From Azospirillum sp. (lineage in GTDB: Bacteria; Pseudomonadota; Alphaproteobacteria; Azospirillales; Azospirillaceae): a stretch of 43,671 nt of DNA. Positions 35,401-42,027 of the stretch are shown here, one piece after another (position 1 is the first letter of the stretch; each line of letters begins with the position of its first letter). The stretch covers positions 1-43,671 of the forward strand of contig JAIXTS010000379.1 of the NCBI GenBank assembly GCA_027483805.1. The letters run 5' to 3'. A program made the position numbers and the translations under genes. The notes under the pieces were generated by a model. The model had not been told where the DNA came from and did no database searches. It was given only the letters and a program-made list of their open reading frames with translations.

Positions 35401-35590
35401 CCGCAGGGTTGGGTGACGTGATCGCCACACATTCCAGCGGCTCCAGCACCCTGCCTTCCTTGCCCACCATGGGGATGGTACCCGCCAGAAAGGCCTGATC
35501 CTCCGGCGCGGACCGGACGGGCGGTACCAGAAGCAGACCCAGGGCCAGGCCGGTGGTGAACAGGCGGGTGAAAGGGGGCTTGCCGTTCAT
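32405..35590 (-). CDS. exported CHAT-domain (caspase-like) protein with TPR-like repeats
   Basis: The product has 1061 residues. Signal peptide: LFTTGLALGLLLVPPVRSA, cleaved near residue 28. The middle is helical with TPR-like pairs (about 170-560, e.g. YMAREDYEKAERALRGALDAWERM and ALALSNQERFVEANAQFLKVAESL). A coiled-coil stretch follows (about 555-620, LVQRIRVLERDIRQTNDEVGQLL). The C-terminal CHAT domain (about 690-1045) has the dyad His895 in LHFASHAFQ and Cys946 in VVLSACSTAASGGG, followed by GFLVAGARSVMTTFWD. CHAT is a clan CD cysteine peptidase fold related to caspases and separase. The ATG overlaps the tpsA stop in an ATGA, so translation is coupled. Proteolysis of TpsA or of a sensed envelope target is a fair guess. 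Confidence 0.9.
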   Translation of the reverse strand: MNGKPPFTRLFTTGLALGLLLVPPVRSAPEDQAFLAGTIPMVGKEGRVLEPLECVAITSPNPAAVMRAARLTELRCTGSSLADAEIIATREPQDQAWNAYVARTFQCEPATEQAGSDRQEATCRATGRGWRRQSLRLKQGDSFYYVLVVPTAREAALTTVDILSGKRERLAAPATALANLYDETRLLNGDPQTAYYEASRAAENYMAREDYEKAERALRGALDAWERMPVDPGMTKGQPPATLLLMYALALSNQERFVEANAQFLKVAESLPNIEPPANHKIFRAMHAVNQRDLDTASRLLDQAAAEYEILLSPAGDARRRRIPVDAPTQRLGLARDTLDMEADIAPTLLERTRPELLDNYRALLYLQAEIAVRRGNPALAIKLLSDGADRIERDLPTASSAFASRTWSAALHEAAGADGAALAKAVGRLELASNTLAQIGLGGRPQAVTWMRLDALYRAAGVDRRDDARLFDKARNTLRAFGQFVSPAELEAHMLTQYNQARQAEGQGDRAKADSIYRQMLDDLQLIRGPRITQAMVDNALSADSGNEEVKRLVQRIRVLERDIRQTNDEVGQLLATPDNPGRAQQLETLKTRVTDSQEALLAEQLTLQEKAPTFSKLAQAPVKIADVQSRLAGGAAPEALVTFMMGPKHTFGFRLDATQVKVWMTPLTSRDGEALIRTVRASAALEDAAAQAPPAQDGPQKPPPFDKQAARDLYKGLFIDRSWLVNATGTPYQEVKVITSGSLATLPLAVLIADDLPPGVTDWDQVPLWDVQWLIKDVAITYLPSLRAVAASTAGPPRTFGLDYLGFGVDKTNRLTGELAASLPAACADDVTILRGMSELSAEQEVTDAATAFNSVAQTQRADHIRGADFTAAAIDANADRMRQARILHFASHAFQAGVLKCLKEPGIQLAPPARAQQFEDLFLTATAVSRLKLDADLVVLSACSTAASGGGADREPLSGLVNGFLVAGARSVMTTFWDAPDVAANMATNGMFKQLRENPGLSVAEALRRAQLTLLRAPLTTAPDGSLYDQAFSHPVAWAVFGLVGDGSGGDGATNPPS

Positions 35591-38500
35591 GGGGCATCGC
35601 CTTTCTTGTCATCGTCAGAAACACGGTCGGGCCAGAGATCCTCATTCCCGCGGATCACGCCGGTGGGATCGAACCGGATGACCCGTTCGGCCACGGGGAA
35701 GGCCGGGATCGACACGGTCTCCGGCACGGGCGGGGCGGAATAGCCGACCACGATGCAGGTGGGGTTGCCCATGGCGCAGTCGTTCAGACGGTAATCATTG
35801 CTGCGCCGGCCGATCTTCTCCACACGCTGGGCGGCCACTTCACCGGTCAGCCGGTTCAAGAGGCCTTCGATCTGCGCGTCGCCCCCCTGCCCGGCCACGG
35901 TCAGGGCCGACAGCTCTATCTGCGGCAGGTTCGCGATGCTGGCCGGCGACAGTACATTGCCATTGCCCAGCAGCCAGAGCGCCGCGCCGCCATCCATGCG
36001 GGGAAAGACAAGGTTGCCGCCGGTCAGCGTCGCCCCGGTCCGGGGGAACAGCGCGCCCAGCGTGTCGGACGATGCGCCGGGCTGCCAGCGGCCGGTCGTG
36101 TCGAACACGGCCCCGGCGGCGGACAGGGTGACATTGCCGGAATAGGACTGGGCGCCGTCCGCATCGGACGCCCCGCCCGGCCCCGTGCCGGCCCCGCGGA
36201 TGGTGCGGATGACCTGCTTGCGGCCGGTGATCGTGGGCGCCAGCGTGGTCCGCGTCGCGTTGATGGCCAGGGTGCGCAGGGAGCCGCCGGCTTGGTTGTC
36301 CGGCGCGACACCGACATCGCCGTTGAAGGTGACATTGGTGGTGCCGTTGACGGTCAGGCTTGCCGGCTCCGCGCCGCTGGACCAGACATTGCCGGCAAAG
36401 GACAATGTGGTGCCCGACAGGGTGGCCGACCGGGCCAACGCCAGGCCACCGCCCCATTGCTGTGCCCCCGTCGTCTGGATCAATCCGGCGTTCACGATGG
36501 TCTGGAAACCGGCCGATAGGGTCAGCGAGGTCAGCGGCCGCCGCCCCCCGACATCCCCGTCCAGGCGCAGGCGGCCCGTAACCCCGGTACGGATCAGCGA
36601 CAAGGCCGCCGCACCATCCACAGTGCCGGCCAGATGCAGATCCCCATCACCGACGGACAGGGTGGCCGTCCCGGCGCGCAGATCCACGGGGCCGGTCAGG
36701 GTCAGGCCCTTGCCCGCCGCGTAAAGGGTGCCGCCCAGCCCGATGGAGGTTCCCGTGATGTCCAGGGCGCCGCGTGTCTGGATGTTGGCCGCTGCATTGA
36801 CAGCGCCGCCGGTCACGGTCAGGGCCGACAAGGACGCCATATCCCCGACAGCCCCGCCCAGCGTGACGCCGCCGCGCCCGGTTGCCGCACTGCCGGTCGT
36901 GACCGTCAGGGTGCTGTCGGTGGCGGCGCTGGCGGCGTTGATGGATCGTACAAAACTGACGCTGCCGATGTTCGTCGCAGACCTGCCCATGGCGATGGTG
37001 GTCGGACCGGCAATCTGGGCGGCGCCCAGAACGAGGAGACTGTCGCCGCTGAAGCTGCCGGACAGGATTGTCGTCGCTTCCCCATAGGTTTGGGATGCAA
37101 TATCGGTGGCACCATTCACGCGCAGGGTACCCCCGGTGCGGCTGGCATCGGTTGTCAGGCTGGCCAGGGTGGACACGCCCCCCAGGAAAGCGGTGTCCCC
37201 CAGGGAATTGACCGCCAGATCCCGTCCCGCGACACCGTCCCCGCGCACGATCCCGGTGACATTCAGCCCCCCTTGCGTGTTCAAGACCGTATCCGCCGCC
37301 AGTTCCAGACGGTCGCCATATAATTGCTCCTGGGTTGTCTCCACCCGGATCGCGGCCGTCGCCGCGCCGGTGCCCAGCCGCGTGATCCCCCCGGACCGGG
37401 TGGCATCGGCCGCCGATACGGTCAGACCGCCGATGGTGCCCGCCTGCGCATCGGTGATCAGCCGGGCCAGCGCCTGGTTGCTTCCCACATCGCGGGTAAG
37501 GGTGGTGGTGCCGGAACTGTTGATGACCAGATTGCGGGCCGATCCGGCCTGGCTGTCCAGCGTGCCGTTGAGCTGGACATCGCCACCGGCCACGAGCAGC
37601 AGGTCGGAGGTCAGCCGGACGGCGCCGGTGGCCGTCTGACCGCCTGTCGTGCGGAAGGCCGCCCCGGTGCCGGTGCCCAGCAGCAGCGTCCGGGCCGACA
37701 GGTCCAGACTGGATAAAGCCGCGGTGCTGCCAATATCGACCGCCAGGGTCAGGGTGTCGGTAGCCCTGGCCGTCAGCGCCGCCTCCGCTGTCGCAGCATC
37801 CATGCCGCCGGTCAGGCTGATAGTGGCGGCTGAAAGATTGACGGGTCCGGAGAGTTTCTGTGCGCCCGTCCAGGTAATGTCACCCGTGCCGCTGACATAG
37901 GTGCCCGACATGTTGAGGATATCGGCGGTCAGCCGCTGGCTGCCCGTGGTGGTCATGCCCACGCCCCCGATGGATCGGCCGCCGATGCTGGCCGATGCCG
38001 TCGTCAACAGCCCGCCGAACCGGGCGGCACCAGCGGCACCGACCGTCAGGGCGTGTGCACCCGACAGGGAACGGGCGAAATCGATCCGGCCCTGGCGGGA
38101 GGTGAAGGCGACGGGTCCGTCCAGGATCGTCGTGGCATAGGACTGATCCCCGGTGGTGGTGACGTCGGCGGCCACATGGCCGGTGCCGGTGACGGTGAGA
38201 TGTTTCAGCGCGCCGCTATCGCCCACCCGGTCGGTGAAGGTGGCATCGCCATTGACCTGCAGGCCCTGCCCCCCCTGGGCAGCAGCATTCACGGCGCCAG
38301 CGAAACGGGCGGTGGAAGCTGTCACCTTCGTATCGCCGGCCAATGACAGCCTGCCGGCAAATTCGGCACCGTCGGCGGCGTCCACCATCACCGCCGGGCC
38401 ATTGCCCAGGGTCATCCCCGTGGCCGCCGTGGCCCGCAGGATGGCCGCCCGGACATTGTCCTTGAACCAGAGCGCACGGCCGGCGGTGGCGGACAGCATG

Positions 38501-41500
38501 CCGGTCACCGTGGCGCTGCCGGTAAAGGTGATGTCGCCATCGGCGGCCACGGACAGGCCGGCCAGCGGCGTCACGGTGCCGACAGCCCCGGCGAACAGGG
38601 TGTTGCCCTGTGTCCGGGCTGTCAGGGCGCCGGGGCCATCCAGGGTCTGATCGAACCGGATCTGGTCCTTCATGGTCAGGGTTGTCGCCGCGGACAGGGT
38701 GACCGGCCCGGTGGCGGTGAAACCAGCCTCGGTGCTGCTATAGTCGCCGGCAAGGGTGATGGCACCGCCAAATGCCTGACCCGTCTGCGTCTGCACCCCG
38801 GTCAGGGACAGGGATGCCCCCCGCAGGTCCGCTGTGGACAGACGGGTTCCGGCACCCACGGCCTGCTGGAAGACCACGGCCCCGGCACCGCGGACGGTCA
38901 GGGCGGAGGCCCCATCAACCGGTCCGGCGACGGTGACGGCGCCCGCGCCATCGATCCGCAGATCGCCGATCAAGGCTACGGTCCCGAACGTCGCATCGCC
39001 ACCAACAGTCCAAAGATTGCGCGCCGACAGGACGGTAGCCGGGTCCAGGGACAGTCTGTTTTTGACGGTGCCATCGCCGCCGACAAAAAGGGTCAGGGGG
39101 GTGTTGGCACTGGTCAGGCTGTTGGCGGTGAACGATCCGGCGATGGAAATGGCGCTGCCCGCCCCGGAGAGCTCAACCCCGGTCGCGGTAACGCTGCCGC
39201 CAATGTCGACCGTGCCCGCCAGCGACAGCGCCTGGCCACTGGTATCCCCGCCGGTGGTGAGGACACCGGTGGTGGTAAGGTCCCGCCCGATCAGGGAGCC
39301 GGCAATATGGGTGGTGCCGGTATTCGTTAAATCCCGCACGGATGCCGAACCGGCAATCGTGATGGTGCCATTGGCCTGGAGATCCTGCACGGCAACGGTA
39401 CCGGCGATATCGATCGTGCCGGCCAGCCGCAGGTCTTGACTGCTTCCCGAGATGGCAGCGGCTTTGACAATCGCCCCGTCCGCCGTCAGGCTGGTGGTAC
39501 CGACCAGTGTGGCGGTGCCCAGGTCGGCAGCCGTACCGAACAGGATGTCACCGGCCAGCCGGGTGCCGGCGAACGCAAACACGGCATCGCCGCCCAGCTT
39601 GTAGGTGCCGCCGGTCAGGACAACCGGGACGTCGGAACTGATATTCAGGCTGGACAGGCCGTCGATGCCGGACAGGGTCAGGGCGCCGAACAGATTGACC
39701 AGCCGCAGGCTGCCGCTGCCCTTCACCGGCCCCAGCGTCAGGGCACCGCTGTTGGTATTGATCACGGTGCCCGACGCAACATTTACCGTACCCGATGCCG
39801 TGAACGGCGCCACATTGGTCGTGTAGCTGCCCGACAGATTGGTCGTGGTGTCGGCATAGGTCTGGGCACCCGTGGTCCGCACGGACCCGGCCGTCAAGGA
39901 CACGCCCGCATCGGCGGTCAGAGTGGTCAGCGCCGTGGTGCCCCCCACCGCGCCGGTCAGGGTGGTGGTGCCGGCAGCGTTCAGCGCCAGGGATCGGGCG
40001 CCGTCAATGCTGCCATCCACGGTGATATTGCCGGTCCCGGCGGAAAGGCTGGTGTCGGCCAGCAGGGTCGTGGGACCGGTCAGGCTGATCGTGCCGCCGG
40101 ACGTGAATAACGACGCCCCCAGGCGGATGCCCTGCCCGGCGCCCTGCCCCGCCGCGATTGTCAGGTTGCCCGCAGCGGTGCCCGTGGTCGACAGGGCATT
40201 GCCGATATTGACCAGGCCCGTATGGCGGATATCGATGGCAGCGGTATTGGTGGTGATGGCGGCGCTGCTGGTGAAATCCACGCCCGATGAACTGAACCGT
40301 CCGCCAAAGGTGCTGATGGCGGCATTGACCGTGACGGTGCCGGCGGCCGGGTCAGGGTCGCCGGCGACAGCACCGCTGTTGGCGGCCATGGAGACATGGA
40401 GTCCGCGGGCTGTGGAGCCGCGCAGGCTGGCGGCGGTGGCAAGGGTGACATTGCCGCCGGCCTTCAGGTCCAGGCCCGGCAGAAGCGTGGTGGTGCCCAG
40501 GGTGCGGACCAGGGGGCTGTTGACGGCCAGATCACCGGCGCCTGCCAGCGAAACGCTGGTCACATTGTTCAAGGCCGCCTGCACCGTGGCTGTGGAGACA
40601 TAGGAGAGGTCGGACCGCGACAGATCGGGAGCCGCCGCCAGCAACAGGTCCCCCGCGATGGTCAGGGACCAGGTGCCTGTGGCCGTGCCGGCATGGCCCT
40701 GGGCGGTGACCTGCCCCTCGACCGTGGCGCGTGTGCCGGCCGCCATGGTGACGGTGCCGCCGCGCCCGACCGTGGGACCAAGACCGGCCGCACTGATCAG
40801 CCCTGCATGGGAAAGGGTGCCGGAAGCGGCCAGCGTGACACTGCCGCCGGCACCCGCGCGGATGGCATCGGCCCGGATGATGGCCGTGCGGGCGATGTCG
40901 ATGGCCTGTACCGGTGTGGCCGTTTCACCGATGCGCACCGAACCGCCGCCGCTGTCGCCGCTGACATTCACCACGGCCCCTTCGGCAATCCGGACCGTGT
41001 CCGCCTGTGCCCGGATCGATCCGCCCCGTTCACCCGTGTTGTCACCCAGGGCCGTGACGCGGCCGCTCACCGCGATATCGCCCGCCGATGCCTCCAGCAC
41101 AATGGCGCCGGCGCGGGTGCTGACGCTGGTGGCCTCCACCGCGCCGCCCAGGCTGATGGCATTGTTCAGCAGGCGGGTGGCCTGCGCCACACTCATCCGC
41201 ACCGTGCCGCCATGGGCCTGGATCGTCCCGCTATTGGCGACCAGAGCGGCGGGCAAGGCGCTGAGCGATGATGAGGATAAGGCCCCCGTGACATCGAAGG
41301 CGATCAGCCCATCGCCCGCGAAATCCAGGGTGAAGCCCGGCGCCGCCCCCAAGGCCACGGTGCCCAGCTGGGCCGTGATCGTGCCCTGATTATCGACGCT
41401 GGTCCCGACCAGCGCGACAAAGCCGGTCGGGTCGGCCAGGATCGTGCCTTGGTTGATGATGCCGGCGCTGGGCTGGGTATCGGCACCGGTGAAGCTGTAA

Positions 41501-41970
41501 TCGCCGGCCATGAAGGCCGCATTGTCGATGGCGGCCGTGGTCAGCACCAGGCTGTTCACGTCCAGCACAGCACCCTGCGTCACCAGCACACCGCGCGGGT
41601 CCAGCAGGAAGACGCGGCCATTGGCGGTGACAGCGCCGGAAATCACGCTGCCGCTGCCGGTTGTGACCCGGTTCAGGGTCACGGAAGCGGCCGTGGGCTG
41701 TTTGAAGACCACCGTTTCATTGGTGGCCAGGCTGAAACCACGCCAGTCGATGACGGCGCGGGTGCTGGTCTGGGTAATCTCTGTCAGGGTGCCGGTCCCC
41801 TCCGCGATGGTGGCCGTGCCCTGGACCACCGTGCCGCCTTCGGGACCCGCCGCGGCGTGGAGCGGCAGCGCCACCAGCAGCGCGCCAAGACCCACCCCCC
41901 CGCGCAGCAGCGCGGTCAGCCGGTGATGGCGGAAAGGACGACCTGTCTTGATCAGCGAAGCCGGCTTCAT
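35587..41970 (-). CDS. TpsA-type exoprotein, filamentous haemagglutinin family
   Basis: The product has 2127 residues. The N-terminal signal is short (about 1-40, GGVGLGALLVALPLHAAA). The TPS secretion domain (about 45-300) shows VIDWRGFSLATNETVVF, LNRV (99-102) and ANGRVFLLDPRGVLV (116-130), where the family NPNG motif has become DPRG. A long beta-solenoid follows: six short units of about 17 residues from 846, and roughly eleven looser units of about 70 residues between about 660 and 1880 (pattern: L-V-N-x-x-G-T-T-x-F-x-G-x-V-G...L-x-x-L-T). The whole protein has only two cysteines, Cys2065 and Cys2072. There is no recognisable C-terminal toxin domain. AAGGTG precedes the ATG. Secreted through the partner TpsB encoded 57 bases upstream. 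Confidence 0.93.
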   Translation of the reverse strand: MKPASLIKTGRPFRHHRLTALLRGGVGLGALLVALPLHAAAGPEGGTVVQGTATIAEGTGTLTEITQTSTRAVIDWRGFSLATNETVVFKQPTAASVTLNRVTTGSGSVISGAVTANGRVFLLDPRGVLVTQGAVLDVNSLVLTTAAIDNAAFMAGDYSFTGADTQPSAGIINQGTILADPTGFVALVGTSVDNQGTITAQLGTVALGAAPGFTLDFAGDGLIAFDVTGALSSSSLSALPAALVANSGTIQAHGGTVRMSVAQATRLLNNAISLGGAVEATSVSTRAGAIVLEASAGDIAVSGRVTALGDNTGERGGSIRAQADTVRIAEGAVVNVSGDSGGGSVRIGETATPVQAIDIARTAIIRADAIRAGAGGSVTLAASGTLSHAGLISAAGLGPTVGRGGTVTMAAGTRATVEGQVTAQGHAGTATGTWSLTIAGDLLLAAAPDLSRSDLSYVSTATVQAALNNVTSVSLAGAGDLAVNSPLVRTLGTTTLLPGLDLKAGGNVTLATAASLRGSTARGLHVSMAANSGAVAGDPDPAAGTVTVNAAISTFGGRFSSSGVDFTSSAAITTNTAAIDIRHTGLVNIGNALSTTGTAAGNLTIAAGQGAGQGIRLGASLFTSGGTISLTGPTTLLADTSLSAGTGNITVDGSIDGARSLALNAAGTTTLTGAVGGTTALTTLTADAGVSLTAGSVRTTGAQTYADTTTNLSGSYTTNVAPFTASGTVNVASGTVINTNSGALTLGPVKGSGSLRLVNLFGALTLSGIDGLSSLNISSDVPVVLTGGTYKLGGDAVFAFAGTRLAGDILFGTAADLGTATLVGTTSLTADGAIVKAAAISGSSQDLRLAGTIDIAGTVAVQDLQANGTITIAGSASVRDLTNTGTTHIAGSLIGRDLTTTGVLTTGGDTSGQALSLAGTVDIGGSVTATGVELSGAGSAISIAGSFTANSLTSANTPLTLFVGGDGTVKNRLSLDPATVLSARNLWTVGGDATFGTVALIGDLRIDGAGAVTVAGPVDGASALTVRGAGAVVFQQAVGAGTRLSTADLRGASLSLTGVQTQTGQAFGGAITLAGDYSSTEAGFTATGPVTLSAATTLTMKDQIRFDQTLDGPGALTARTQGNTLFAGAVGTVTPLAGLSVAADGDITFTGSATVTGMLSATAGRALWFKDNVRAAILRATAATGMTLGNGPAVMVDAADGAEFAGRLSLAGDTKVTASTARFAGAVNAAAQGGQGLQVNGDATFTDRVGDSGALKHLTVTGTGHVAADVTTTGDQSYATTILDGPVAFTSRQGRIDFARSLSGAHALTVGAAGAARFGGLLTTASASIGGRSIGGVGMTTTGSQRLTADILNMSGTYVSGTGDITWTGAQKLSGPVNLSAATISLTGGMDAATAEAALTARATDTLTLAVDIGSTAALSSLDLSARTLLLGTGTGAAFRTTGGQTATGAVRLTSDLLLVAGGDVQLNGTLDSQAGSARNLVINSSGTTTLTRDVGSNQALARLITDAQAGTIGGLTVSAADATRSGGITRLGTGAATAAIRVETTQEQLYGDRLELAADTVLNTQGGLNVTGIVRGDGVAGRDLAVNSLGDTAFLGGVSTLASLTTDASRTGGTLRVNGATDIASQTYGEATTILSGSFSGDSLLVLGAAQIAGPTTIAMGRSATNIGSVSFVRSINAASAATDSTLTVTTGSAATGRGGVTLGGAVGDMASLSALTVTGGAVNAAANIQTRGALDITGTSIGLGGTLYAAGKGLTLTGPVDLRAGTATLSVGDGDLHLAGTVDGAAALSLIRTGVTGRLRLDGDVGGRRPLTSLTLSAGFQTIVNAGLIQTTGAQQWGGGLALARSATLSGTTLSFAGNVWSSGAEPASLTVNGTTNVTFNGDVGVAPDNQAGGSLRTLAINATRTTLAPTITGRKQVIRTIRGAGTGPGGASDADGAQSYSGNVTLSAAGAVFDTTGRWQPGASSDTLGALFPRTGATLTGGNLVFPRMDGGAALWLLGNGNVLSPASIANLPQIELSALTVAGQGGDAQIEGLLNRLTGEVAAQRVEKIGRRSNDYRLNDCAMGNPTCIVVGYSAPPVPETVSIPAFPVAERVIRFDPTGVIRGNEDLWPDRVSDDDKKGDAP
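39232..39435 (-). repeat. 51-bp tandem repeat inside tpsA (17-residue units)
   Basis: Four consecutive 17-residue units starting at residue 846: DLRLAGTIDIAGTVAVQ, DLQANGTITIAGSASVR, DLTNTGTTHIAGSLIGR, DLTTTGVLTTGGDTSGQ, with two more diverged units of 18-19 residues after them. The period fits one beta-solenoid turn. Confidence 0.8.
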
Positions 41971-42027
41971 GGGCCTGTCACCTTGTTGTCCATGCCAGAG
42001 GGCGGGGGCGATGGGACGCCGCCCGCA

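Noticed and set aside
35587-36000. TpsA considered as a contact-dependent inhibition toxin (CdiA-like)
   Set aside because: No VENN-type pre-toxin motif, no variable C-terminal toxin domain and no small immunity gene follow; the next gene is the large CHAT protein.
39127-39435. 51-bp repeat considered as a CRISPR or VNTR outside genes
   Set aside because: The units are in frame within tpsA, have no unique spacers and encode solenoid turns.
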